A program made the translations under genes and the position numbers. The notes beneath the pieces are model-generated. The model ran no database searches and was not told the DNA's origin. It worked only from the letters and a program-made list of their open reading frames with translations. From CABQCM01 sp965145485 (GTDB lineage Bacteria > Bacillota > Clostridia > Oscillospirales > Acutalibacteraceae), in contig CBCTCU010000032.1 of assembly GCA_965145485.1 (NCBI GenBank), positions 1 to 31,809 of the forward strand: a stretch of 31,809 nt of DNA, in the 5' to 3' direction. How positions within the stretch are numbered: the first letter of the stretch is position 1; each line of letters opens with the position of its first letter. Below are positions 24,155 to 31,633 of this stretch, piece by piece.

Positions 24155-24625
24155 GTGAAAGAAAAAACATGCTGCTTTACCGGGCATAGGGAAATTCCTT
24201 CAGGACAACGTCGAAGAATCTTCGCAAAGACCGAAGAAGCAATCGAGGGACTTATAAAAAAAGGCTATCTATATTTTGGAGCTGGAGGTGCATTGGGCTT
24301 TGATACAATCGCTGCCTTTGCGGTTCTCAAATTGAAGGAACGTTATCCTGATATTCGTCTGATCCTCGTGCTTCCTTGCTTCTCTCAAACGAGAGGATGG
24401 TCGCAGGAAGATATAGAGATATACGATGACATCAAACAGAAGGCCGATAAAGTTGTATATACTTCTCAGGAGTACACGAGGGGCTGTATGCATAAACGCC
24501 ATCGCCATCTGGTTGATAACAGTTCTGCTTGTATTTCTTATCTCACAGAAAACAAGGGCGGAACTTTTTATACAGTGAACTACGCTAAGAGCAAAGGTGT
24601 CGAGGTAATAAACATTGCAGAGTAA
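24155..24625 (+). CDS. SLOG-family (DUF1273-like) protein
   Basis: 156 residues, cytosolic, with a Rossmann-like SLOG/DprA-related fold. Family landmarks are the opening CCFTGHREIP, the glycine loop YFGAGGALGFDTIAAFAVLKLK (about residues 41-62), the strand IRLILVLPC, and the closing HKRHRHLVDNSSACISYLTENKGGTFYTVNYAKSKGVEVI. SLOG proteins are thought to bind nucleotides or nucleotide-derived ligands, and several act in stress or anti-phage systems; the ligand of this one is unknown. The start is the GTG at 24155, 8 nt after AGGAG. An ATG at 24150 is out of frame and stops within two codons. Expression is apparently gated by the leader. Confidence 0.85.
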   Translation: MKEKTCCFTGHREIPSGQRRRIFAKTEEAIEGLIKKGYLYFGAGGALGFDTIAAFAVLKLKERYPDIRLILVLPCFSQTRGWSQEDIEIYDDIKQKADKVVYTSQEYTRGCMHKRHRHLVDNSSACISYLTENKGGTFYTVNYAKSKGVEVINIAE

Positions 24626-24705
24626 ACAGAAAATAATCGTACTCCTTTCCCCTGTATTTTAGCTTCTTCACCTCGTTGGAAATAAAAAGCGGTAAATGTC
24701 TATGG

Positions 24706-24731
24706 CTGTAAAAGGAGCCTGTAAAAGGAGC
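24706..24731. repeat. 13-bp tandem duplication
   Basis: CTGTAAAAGGAGC occurs twice in direct tandem (24706-24718 and 24719-24731) in the intergenic region after the SLOG gene. It is probably a replication slippage product. Confidence 0.8.
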
Positions 24732-24787
24732 GGCTGCTTTCTTTTGGCTTAACATTCGTAAAAATATGTGACATCTCATAAAATCCA

Positions 24788-24816
24788 TTGACTTTTCACG
24801 ATTTTTGTGCTATACT
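24788..24816 (+). promoter_or_regulatory. Sigma-A promoter of the XRE / membrane LuxR pair
   Basis: TTGACT (24788-24793), 17 bp and TATACT (24811-24816). The predicted start is near 24823, a few bases before AGGCGGGAG. Confidence 0.78.
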
Positions 24817-24848
24817 GTCTTCCATAAACAAGGCGGGAGATGAAGCGT

Positions 24849-25061
24849 ATGGCTGTCCAGTACAACCGGCTGTGGAAATTGCTGATTGATAAAAAGATGA
24901 AAAAATCCGCCCTGACAGAGTTGGCAGATGTGTCCTCCTCTACGATAGCAAAGCTGAACCGGGACGAATATGTGAGCCTGGAGGTTTTGGAGCGGATCTG
25001 CCGGGCGCTCCGCTGTGACATCGGGGATGTAGTGGAGCTGACGGAAGAATCGGAGAAATAA
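24849..25061 (+). CDS. Small XRE-family regulator (YozG-like)
   Basis: 70 residues, essentially only a helix-turn-helix domain: YNRLWKLLIDKKMKKSALTELADVSSSTIAKLNRDEYVSLEVLERICRALRCDIGDVVEL. The family (HTH_26, Cro/C1-like) usually autoregulates or controls an adjacent gene, here the membrane protein 39 nt downstream. The ATG at 24849 lies 9 nt after AGGCGGGAG; an ATG at 24840 abuts that site and is less likely. The base composition is GC-rich again, marking the end of the AT-rich segment. Confidence 0.88.
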   Translation: MAVQYNRLWKLLIDKKMKKSALTELADVSSSTIAKLNRDEYVSLEVLERICRALRCDIGDVVELTEESEK

Positions 25062-25100
25062 CGGGACGCCTGCAGCGGCTTCTGTGGAAAGGGTGGTACG

Positions 25101-26513
25101 ATGAAAGGGGAACTGAGAAAGCCGGCGTCTGTCAACGCCATTCTGCTGATCGGTATTTTTACTTTTGTCTTTTTAGGGGCGGAATATCTGTTTGTCAATA
25201 TGATTTCTCTGTCGGTGACGGAAGGGAGAACTGTCATTGCCCAGAACTATGCGCTGGGCGCCAGCGCCGTCGGCTTTTTCTTGTATCCGGCCATGGAACG
25301 CTGGGGCGGGAGGCGCTATAAAAGCGCGCTGACCTTTATCCTGGCGCTGGGTGCGATTATCTGTACCTTCATTGTCCAGCAGCATATCTCCTATGCGGCG
25401 ACCATGACGGCAGGGATGGTGCTCTTCCTGCTGCTGGGCGTTTTCGGCAGCGCCGTCCACTATCTGGCTGCCGTCACCATAGACGGCGACAATGCATTGG
25501 CACGGCTGGCGGGGATCGCCTACGCCCTGGGAATTCTGCTCCAGTATGCAAACAACAACCTTGTCAACCTGGAGGTTGCGGAGGCGGCGTTTCTTTCGGT
25601 ATTCCTGGCGGCTTTGAGCCTGCTGGTCATCCGAACGAGACAGGCCGCCCAAAGCCGCATCGAAATGACGGAGACTGCGGGCGCCTCTTCGGAACCTGCG
25701 GAAGACATTTCCCTCACCCGGAAAAAACGGACGGCGGGCATTATGCTGGCGCTGCTGGTAGTGCTGATGGCCTGCGTGTTCAGCACACTGGACAATGCCG
25801 TGACTCTCCGTCATGCGAGCGGGACGGATATCGGGCAGTGGCCCCGCCTGCTGCTGGCATTCAGCGGCCTCGCCGCAGGCTTTGTCTTCGATATCCGCAA
25901 GCGGAAGTATATGGGGCTTATTATGTACTGCGTGATGATGATGTCGGTTCTGTCCATTGTGGTACTGAACCTGGGCGCTCCGTTCCTGATCGGACTGGTG
26001 GTCTTTTACCTGTCCTCGGGCTTTTTCGTTGTCTTCTTTACAGCGAGCTTTATGGAGCTTTCCCGGCATATGCGCCTGCCGTCGCTGTGGGCGGGCATGG
26101 GCCGCGCCATGAATAACGTGAGCGCCGCCCTGATCACCAACGGATCGGTGGCGCTGCTGGCCACTGGCAACAGCCTGGCCGCCATTGTCATCGCCCTGGT
26201 GCTGTTCGTGGCGGTCAGCGTTGCTATGGCCGTGTATACCGCCCGCATGAACGCCGTCATGGAGCCCAAGGAGCCGCCTGCTTCCCAAAAGTCGGACGAA
26301 GAGCGCAGGGAGGCGTTCATCGCAAAATACGGGCTGACCGAACGGGAATGGGATGTATTTTCCCAGATGATTTCTTCGGACAGCAGCGCCCAGGAGATCG
26401 CCGACTGCCTGTTCCTGTCCAAGCGGACGGTGGAACGGCATATCTCCGCCCTGTACGAAAAGACGGGCGCAAAATCCCGCATCACTATGTACCTGCTTTA
26501 CCGTAACGATTAA
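25101..26513 (+). CDS. Polytopic membrane protein with C-terminal LuxR-type HTH
   Basis: 470 residues. About twelve membrane segments in two halves (about 12-180 and 212-390) resemble a major-facilitator-like fold, separated by a hydrophilic linker (QSRIEMTETAGASSEPAEDISLTRKKRTAG). The last 65 residues are a GerE/LuxR-type helix-turn-helix: YGLTEREWDVFSQMISSDSSAQEIADCLFLSKRTVERHISALYEKTG. This is a one-component design in which the membrane part would sense a ligand and the cytosolic HTH would bind DNA from the membrane. Such proteins are best known from Coriobacteriia. Likely targets are its own region or the adjacent operon with paired dyads. GAAAGGGTGG precedes the ATG. Confidence 0.85.
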   Translation: MKGELRKPASVNAILLIGIFTFVFLGAEYLFVNMISLSVTEGRTVIAQNYALGASAVGFFLYPAMERWGGRRYKSALTFILALGAIICTFIVQQHISYAATMTAGMVLFLLLGVFGSAVHYLAAVTIDGDNALARLAGIAYALGILLQYANNNLVNLEVAEAAFLSVFLAALSLLVIRTRQAAQSRIEMTETAGASSEPAEDISLTRKKRTAGIMLALLVVLMACVFSTLDNAVTLRHASGTDIGQWPRLLLAFSGLAAGFVFDIRKRKYMGLIMYCVMMMSVLSIVVLNLGAPFLIGLVVFYLSSGFFVVFFTASFMELSRHMRLPSLWAGMGRAMNNVSAALITNGSVALLATGNSLAAIVIALVLFVAVSVAMAVYTARMNAVMEPKEPPASQKSDEERREAFIAKYGLTEREWDVFSQMISSDSSAQEIADCLFLSKRTVERHISALYEKTGAKSRITMYLLYRND

Positions 26514-26529
26514 CATACAGGATAAAAGA

Positions 26530-26566
26530 ACACCCTGCTTTCTCTCAGGAGAGGCAGGGTGTTTTT
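26530..26566 (+). terminator. Rho-independent terminator after the membrane LuxR gene
   Basis: ACACCCTGC (26530-26538) pairs with GCAGGGTGT (26554-26562) and runs into TTTTTG. The loop itself contains a CTCTC/GAGAG pairing. Confidence 0.9.
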
Positions 26567-26688
26567 GTGTGCGGTAACGAATTGTCCTGATAAAAAACAT
26601 CGTTTTCCCCACTTGAAAAATGAAATTTACGCCATTCGGCATCCGGGAAAGGAAAAATCAGGAACGAAAAGTACACCTCAACCCCTAT

Positions 26689-26717
26689 TTGGAACGATTA
26701 GAAGTTGTGCATATATA
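26689..26717 (+). promoter_or_regulatory. Candidate promoter of the 26934 operon
   Basis: TTGGAA (26689-26694), 17 bp and TATATA (26712-26717). The start would be near 26724, placing the paired dyads in the first part of the transcript. A second -10-like TATAAT at 26745-26750 lacks a matching -35. Confidence 0.45.
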
Positions 26718-26758
26718 AAGCCTCAAAATAGTTGCTTTGATTTATATAATATGCACAA

Positions 26759-26808
26759 ATGGCGGTTGACCGCCATCGGTTTTTTGAAAAATGGCGGTTC
26801 ACCGCCAC
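26759..26808. repeat. Two tandem 18-bp dyads, 32 bp apart
   Basis: ATGGCGGT-TG-ACCGCCAT (26759-26776) and ATGGCGGT-TC-ACCGCCAC (26791-26808). Centres are 32 bp apart, close to three helical turns. Each is followed by a T-run (TTTTTT at 26780-26785; TTTT at 26812-26815). They can be DNA operators for a dimeric regulator or, in RNA, two successive small terminator-like hairpins. Confidence 0.75.
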
Positions 26809-26933
26809 CTGTTTTGATACGATTGGCGGGATTTACGCATAGACAATCCGGCCTCTTTTCACCTAAAATGAGGGCGTAAGAATCCACTTCCCGGCGTCTG
26901 CCGCGGTTCCCCAAAAATTCAGGAGGAGAAGAA

Positions 26934-27260
26934 ATGATGGAATACGTTCAAAGAGAACTTCCCTATGTGCGCTCCTTTGTCCTGCGCTCGGTGTACGGCG
27001 TGCTGCGGCAGGAAGGGATTACTTTTGGGGAGGAAGAGCCGGGAAGGGTTATTGCCGAATGGAGAGAGGACGGAACAGACGTCTCCCTTTCCATAACGGC
27101 GGAGGAAAAAGCGTTTGGAACCGAACTGACGGTTTCGCTGCGCCGCCCCTGCGACGGGATACCGGAGCAGAGAGCGTACCGGCTTCTGCAGGAGATGCTG
27201 GACCAGATCGTCCGGCATTTGGAAAATACCCTGATGACGAAAGGGGAGGAAGACGCTTAA
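26934..27260 (+). CDS. Small protein, paralog of the 31059 gene
   Basis: 108 residues, cytosolic by appearance, family not recognised. It opens YVQRELPYVRSFVLRSVYGVL and contains a beta-rich middle (VIAEWREDGTDVSLSITAEEKAFGTELTVSLRRPC), then a helical end (LLQEMLDQIVRHLENTLM). The same plan and the shared elements LPYV, VY.VL, GTELTVS.R.PC/GTGLTVSMREPC and LENxLM recur in the protein encoded at 31059. It therefore belongs to a small family duplicated within this cluster. AGGAGGAGAA precedes ATGATG at 26934. First gene of the lipoprotein operon, 34 nt before the GH3 gene. Confidence 0.8.
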   Translation: MMEYVQRELPYVRSFVLRSVYGVLRQEGITFGEEEPGRVIAEWREDGTDVSLSITAEEKAFGTELTVSLRRPCDGIPEQRAYRLLQEMLDQIVRHLENTLMTKGEEDA

Positions 27261-27294
27261 AAAACGCCGCTTCAGGGGACAGGAGGTGTGAGAA

Positions 27295-28597
27295 ATGACG
27301 GGGATAAAATGGAAGAGAATGCTCGCCGCCTTGTGCTGCGCTTTCATCGCCATATCCGGCGGGTGTGCAAATCCCAGCACTTCTTCGGGCAGTTCTGTTT
27401 CCCAGGAATCCGGCATACCGGCGTCGCAGGAAACGTCTGAGACACAGGCTCCATCTCAGATGGCGGAGAGTGCGTACGAACCGTCCGCCCCGTCGTCAAG
27501 CGTTCCTGAAAGTCAGAGCAAGCCGCCGGAGAGCGGCAGGCCCTCTGTCGCCTGGAGCAGTATAGACGATATTTTGGCAGGGATGTCTCTGCGCGGTAAG
27601 ATATGCCAGATGCTGGTTCTCAGCCCGGAACTGCTCACCGGCGTTTCCGGTGTAACAGCGGCCGGAGAAACCACACGGCAGGCGCTTGTTGATATGCCGG
27701 TGGGCGGCCTGATATACAGCCGTCCCAACCTGAAAAGCCGGCAGCAGGTATGTAAAATGCTGTCCAACACCCAGAGCTATTCCAAAATACCGCTCATACT
27801 GACCTGCGACGAGGAAGGCGGGCGCGTCAACCGGCTGATGAGTACGGTGGGTACGACATATATCGGGCCGATGTTCGGGTATAGGGACCAGGGGGGCGGA
27901 AACCGCGAGGCAGAACGCCCACACCATTGCTTCGGATATGCGGGTGCTGGGATTTAACGCCGACCTGGCTCCGGTGGCGGATGTGTGGTCGAATCCGGAC
28001 AATACGGTCATCGGCGACCGGGCTTACAGCGACGATTTCGCACAGGCGGCTGAATTGATCCCTGAGGCGGTCCGGGGCTTTCACAGCGGCGGCGTGGCAA
28101 CCACGCTGAAGCACTTCCCAGGCCACGGGGATGCGCTGGCCGATTCCCATGACGGCGCTGTATATGTGTCGAAGCCCCTCGAACAGCTGCGCCGGGAGGA
28201 ACTGCTGCCCTTTCGGGCGGGGATTGCCTCCGGCAGCGATATGGTGATGATCGGGCATTTGATCCTGACCGAAATCGACGCCGCCCAGCCCGCGCCGTTT
28301 TCCTACCGCATCGTCACGGAGCTGCTCAGGGAGGAGCTGGGCTTTCAGGGAGTGGTCATTACCGACGGGCTGCAGATGAAGGCGCTGACCGACTCCTATA
28401 CCAGCGGGGAAATCGCCCGCCGTGCGGTGTCGGCAGGAGTAGATATCCTGCTTTGCCCGTCAAACCCGCAGGCGGCCGTCTCCGCTTTGGAGGAAGCGGT
28501 CGCGTTGGGAGAAATCAGCGAAGAGCGGATCAACCAAAGTGTGCGCCGGATCCTTGCCATGAAGGTGAACCGCGGGGTTTTGAAACTGGAGGGCTGA
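27295..28597 (+). pseudogene. GH3 beta-N-acetylhexosaminidase lipoprotein, frameshifted
   Basis: Reads as one protein of about 433 residues split by a one-base frameshift. The first part (27295 to about 27895) has a lipoprotein signal (AISGGC), a Ser/Pro-rich linker and the start of the NagZ-type barrel (GKICQMLVLSPEL, MPVGGLIYSRPNLKS, PLILTCDEEGGRVNRL). After the G6 run at 27891-27896 the frame is lost and stops at 27957. Removing one G restores QGAETARQNAHTIASDMRVLGFN and the rest: the catalytic dyad motif KHFPGHGDALADSH and the nucleophile Asp in VVITDGLQMKAL. Family role: release of N-acetylglucosamine from cell-wall fragments. It may be a true pseudogene, a slippage-prone gene or a sequencing error. 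AGGAGGTG precedes the ATG. Confidence 0.88.
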
Positions 28598-28639
28598 GAA
28601 AGCCCTGCTGTCCGCACACCAGCTTCAGGAGGAAAGAGA

Positions 28640-29836
28640 ATGAACGAACAAACCGATTTGATTCAATATACCAAAAAGCGAAGCCTCTGCAGGCGGCTGC
28701 TGCCGCTTCTGCTGGCGATGGGGTTGCTGCTTGTCGGCTGCTCCGGCGGGACGGAGCCTTCGGAGCCGTCTTCCGATACAGGCAGCTCCACAGCGTCCGC
28801 CAGCAGCACGCCTGCCGCTTCGGCGCCGGAGCCGGAACCTGAGCCGGAAACGCTGGAGCAGGAGCTTTTGAAAAAGCGGGGCGTCGCCTTTGACCAGTCG
28901 GATTACAAAACCTTTACCGGCGCAGAAGGCGTGCTGAGCCTGCAAACCGTCTTTTCGGATCTCAACCCCAAAAAGGCCGGCGGCAATCTGTCCAGCGTCT
29001 TCCTGTCCGGCGGAAAAATCTATCAGTACCGCTGCGACGCGACCCTGCCGGGGGGACAGAACTGCCGGGAGGTGGGAACCCTGCCCCTTGCGGAACAGCC
29101 CGTCTACCTCCAGGCCAACGATTTCAACGGCGCCGACCTGGAGGTGGTCTACCGGGGCGGCAAACGGTATTCGGTCAAGTCTGCCAGCAACAACGGCCCG
29201 TACACTGCGACGGAGAGCAAGTATCTCCATCCTGTCCTGACGCACGCCTGGCGCTACAGCGCAGACGGAAAAACGCTGACCGAGGACGTCGGGCTGCGGG
29301 ACAGAGCCCAGCGGATTGTGCACGTCGGAGGCAGCTATCTGCTGATCGCAGACGGGAAGCTGGAGGCGGCGGCAGAACGACAGCTCCCCTCCGAGAACTT
29401 TGAAGGGATTTATTTTGACGACGATGAGGACGGCTATATTGTTTACGAGGTGGCGGACGAGGCCGTGGGGGACGGAGAAAAAGCGGTTGCCATCTTAAAT
29501 GGGAACATCCTGGCGACCGATCAGGCGTTTTACCAGATCATGTACGACGATATCTCCGAGAATGATCTGAGCTATGAGGAAAAGACCACTAACGCCGACG
29601 GCACCCCCGCCGCCTATCTCCCAAAATTCGGCGGCGGCAACCGCTACCGGCTTGTAAAGCTGGAGCTGCTGAGCCGGTATTACAGCGACGTGCTCACCAT
29701 CGCCCACGATTATATCATCACGGCGGACTACAAGCTTCTCCCCGCCACGGAGGCGATAGGCGAGGACTATGAATCGGGCTACATCGCATACCCGCCGGAT
29801 GTGATGGAGAAGCTCCTCGCTCTGGATGGCTATTGA
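28640..29836 (+). CDS. Lipoprotein of unknown function (first)
   Basis: 398 residues. A basic N-terminal extension (MNEQTDLIQYTKKRSLCRR) leads into the hydrophobic signal LLPLLLAMGLLLVGC, with the lipidated Cys about residue 34. A disordered Ser/Thr/Ala stretch follows, then Glu-Pro repeats (EPEPEPE) as a wall-spanning linker. The remainder is a soluble, mixed alpha/beta, Tyr- and Asp-rich domain with no motif that I recognise. DDDEDGYIVYE around residues 259-269 is a possible metal-binding acidic patch. AGGAGGAAA precedes the ATG. It lies 42 nt after the GH3 gene and 33 nt before the next lipoprotein, within one operon. Confidence 0.85.
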   Translation: MNEQTDLIQYTKKRSLCRRLLPLLLAMGLLLVGCSGGTEPSEPSSDTGSSTASASSTPAASAPEPEPEPETLEQELLKKRGVAFDQSDYKTFTGAEGVLSLQTVFSDLNPKKAGGNLSSVFLSGGKIYQYRCDATLPGGQNCREVGTLPLAEQPVYLQANDFNGADLEVVYRGGKRYSVKSASNNGPYTATESKYLHPVLTHAWRYSADGKTLTEDVGLRDRAQRIVHVGGSYLLIADGKLEAAAERQLPSENFEGIYFDDDEDGYIVYEVADEAVGDGEKAVAILNGNILATDQAFYQIMYDDISENDLSYEEKTTNADGTPAAYLPKFGGGNRYRLVKLELLSRYYSDVLTIAHDYIITADYKLLPATEAIGEDYESGYIAYPPDVMEKLLALDGY

Positions 29837-29869
29837 AATTAATAAAAATCGATCAGGAGGCATTCTGCT

Positions 29870-31006
29870 ATGAAAAAGAAAAGCGTATTATCCCTGCTGC
29901 TGGCGGCGGCGCTGGCGCTCTCCCTCGCCGGTTGCGCCGGGCAGGGGCAGCCGGGCGGAAAGGAGCCTGTCGTCAACAGCGACGGGACCATCACGAAAGA
30001 AGAAAACGACGTAAAAATCACTGAGACAGCGGCCAGGTCCATCGAAACCGAGCTGTATGAAACGGCGGATTTCAGCCTGCAGATCCCCAAGGGCTGGACA
30101 GTCACCAGCGGCGGTACGGCCATGTACCATTCCATCCGGGTGCAGGATCCCAGCCAGCCCCTCAACCAGATGTTTGTCCTGCTGAAGGCGGAGGGCCTGC
30201 TGCACAGCCAGGAGGGAAAGGACGCCTATGCGTATAACGTCACCATGGGGAACACATGGGCGCAGATGCTTTCCCAGGCGCCGGTGCTGACAACCCCCTC
30301 CACCGAAAACTTTTTCAAGCTGTTTTCGGAATACGCGGCGTTTGTAGAGCAGTGGGAGCCGAGCTATGCCGGCTATACCTTCCCCCGGTTTGACGGCTTT
30401 GCCGTGACCGACCGCTTTGCCTCGGCCAGCCTCCTGTCCTCGTATGCTCTGGGAGAAGAGACGCTGCGGGCGTCCTTTACCGAAAACGGCAAGGAAGGCG
30501 AGGGGATGTTCGCCGCGTCGGTGGTGGACTTCGGAAGCGTTGATATTGCCGCAGGACTGCCGGTAGGATATATCATCCCCCGGGCGGACGGCGGCTACTA
30601 CATGGCATACAACGTCATGGCGGTCACCGCCGCGAAGGATACCTTCATCGAATGGGAGAGCGTCCTCACCAAATGCCTTGGAACGCTCGCCTATTCTGAG
30701 AGTTTCGTAAAAGCCACTGAGCAGGCCGGTGAAGAAAAGGTGGCGATGTCAAAGGAAATCAGCCGCATCACCAACGAGAGGCTGGAAATCATCATGGCGG
30801 CCTGGGAGGACCGGAACGTCGAGCAGGACATCACCAGCCAGATGCAGAGCGACGAAACCGGCGGCTACGAGCGCGTGTACGACACGCAGACCGGCGAAAT
30901 CTACCGGGCGGAGGCCGGATGGTATGAAAGCACCGGCAGTGACCGCTACAAGCCGGTGACTGAAAACAAAATGTATGCAGAGCCCATCAGCGGTTACATC
31001 GAATAG
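29870..31006 (+). CDS. Lipoprotein of unknown function (second)
   Basis: 378 residues. A classic lipoprotein signal, MKKKSVLSLLLAAALALSLAGC, places the Cys at 22; a short Gly/Gln-rich linker follows. The extracytoplasmic domain begins YETADFSLQIPKGWTVTSGGTAMYHSIRVQDP. This resembles the strand pattern of PsbP-like/DUF1795-type 'F.I.IPxGW' surface proteins, but the match is only by eye. The C-terminal third is helical (EQAGEEKVAMSKEISRITNERLEIIMAAWEDRN) and ends in a Tyr-rich segment with YDTQTGEIYRAEAGWYES. AGGAGG precedes the ATG. Co-transcribed with the neighbouring lipoprotein genes. Confidence 0.85.
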   Translation: MKKKSVLSLLLAAALALSLAGCAGQGQPGGKEPVVNSDGTITKEENDVKITETAARSIETELYETADFSLQIPKGWTVTSGGTAMYHSIRVQDPSQPLNQMFVLLKAEGLLHSQEGKDAYAYNVTMGNTWAQMLSQAPVLTTPSTENFFKLFSEYAAFVEQWEPSYAGYTFPRFDGFAVTDRFASASLLSSYALGEETLRASFTENGKEGEGMFAASVVDFGSVDIAAGLPVGYIIPRADGGYYMAYNVMAVTAAKDTFIEWESVLTKCLGTLAYSESFVKATEQAGEEKVAMSKEISRITNERLEIIMAAWEDRNVEQDITSQMQSDETGGYERVYDTQTGEIYRAEAGWYESTGSDRYKPVTENKMYAEPISGYIE

Positions 31007-31058
31007 GGAAGCGGCGGAAAACCGCAAACAAGGAATACATGACAAGGAGGGAAACGGA

Positions 31059-31403
31059 ATGCGTCAGGTGAAAAGGCTCCTTCCCTATGTCTGGCGGTAT
31101 GTGCAGATGGCCGTTTACGACGTGCTGGACGCGGAGGGGGCGGAATACCGGAAAGAGGAAAGCGGCGCGGTGGTCGCCCGGCTTTCGGTTTACGGGAACG
31201 TCAGCACCTTCAGCCTTTCGACAGAGATACAGGATGTGGGGACCGGACTGACGGTTTCCATGCGTGAACCCTGTCCCGGCCTGTCGGCCCAGGGAGAGGA
31301 ACGGGCGGTGACCGCCGTAGCCGATAAGGTTGCCCAGTACCTTGAGAACGAGCTGATGATCAACCGCCGCTGTTTCGTGCCGGACCGGCATTATGCCGTA
31401 TAG
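31059..31403 (+). CDS. Small protein, paralog of the 26934 gene, ending at an amber codon
   Basis: 114 residues: MRQVKRLLPYVWRYVQMAVYDVLDAEG, then the beta-rich centre and TGLTVSMREPCPGLS, a helical VTAVADKVAQYLENELMINRR, and a short unusual end (CFVPDRHYAV). It shares its plan and several identical blocks with the protein at 26934. The TAG at 31401-31403 is followed in the same frame by a further 64 codons encoding an Ala/Glu helix and two zinc knuckles. The last ten residues before the stop do not resemble the paralog, suggesting that a recombination or deletion joined two genes here. AAGGAGGGAAA precedes the ATG. Confidence 0.8.
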   Translation: MRQVKRLLPYVWRYVQMAVYDVLDAEGAEYRKEESGAVVARLSVYGNVSTFSLSTEIQDVGTGLTVSMREPCPGLSAQGEERAVTAVADKVAQYLENELMINRRCFVPDRHYAV

Positions 31404-31598
31404 GGAACAGCGGCGCAGGCACAGGCGGAAATCGGCCGGATCCGTGCGGAAGCGGAAGCGGCCAAGGCTGCGCAGACTGCTGCACAAACTCCGGCCGCGC
31501 CTGACGGTACGGTATGCCCCTCGTGCGGCGCGTCCGCTGCCCCGGGCGTGAAATTCTGTCCGGAATGCGGGGCGCCGCTCTCCCGGCAGAGCGAATAA
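31404..31598 (+). pseudogene. Orphan C-terminal zinc-ribbon tail
   Basis: In the same frame as the gene before it but beyond its TAG stop: a helical segment AQAQAEIGRIRAEAEAAKAAQ, then an Ala/Pro linker and the double zinc knuckle CPSCGASAAPGVKFCPECG, ending at TAA 31596-31598. No ATG, and no GTG or TTG with a ribosome binding site, could start it as a separate gene. The helix-plus-zinc-ribbon end is typical of SPFH-domain and related membrane-associated proteins, so this is probably the surviving 3' end of such a gene. Alternatively it is reached by amber read-through. Confidence 0.6.
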
Positions 31599-31633
31599 AC
31601 AGACAATGAATCTGAATATCTGGAGGGATATCT

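Larger units (their letters stand above)
26567..26933. other. Gene-free regulatory region upstream of the lipoprotein operon
   Basis: About 370 bp, AT-rich in the middle, with no gene. It holds a promoter candidate (26689-26717), an interrupted inverted repeat with outer arms GTGCATAT (26707-26714) and ATATGCAC (26749-26756), and two tandem dyads (26759-26808). Confidence 0.6.

Noticed and set aside
25173..26642. Open frame of 489 codons on the minus strand, longer than the membrane LuxR gene it opposes
   Set aside because: Its product is a Gln/His/Arg-rich mix without any domain, typical of the antisense of a membrane protein in GC-rich DNA. The plus-strand gene has clear helices, an HTH domain and a ribosome binding site.
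26759..26815. CRISPR-like tandem repeat
   Set aside because: Only two copies of a short palindrome with a 14-bp gap, no spacers of proper length and no cas genes. Operator or hairpin function fits better.
31401..31403. Genome-wide reassignment of TAG as a sense codon or pyrrolysine
   Set aside because: TAG is used as an ordinary stop by several intact genes in this window (3022, 6348, 19619, 31006), and no pyl genes are present.
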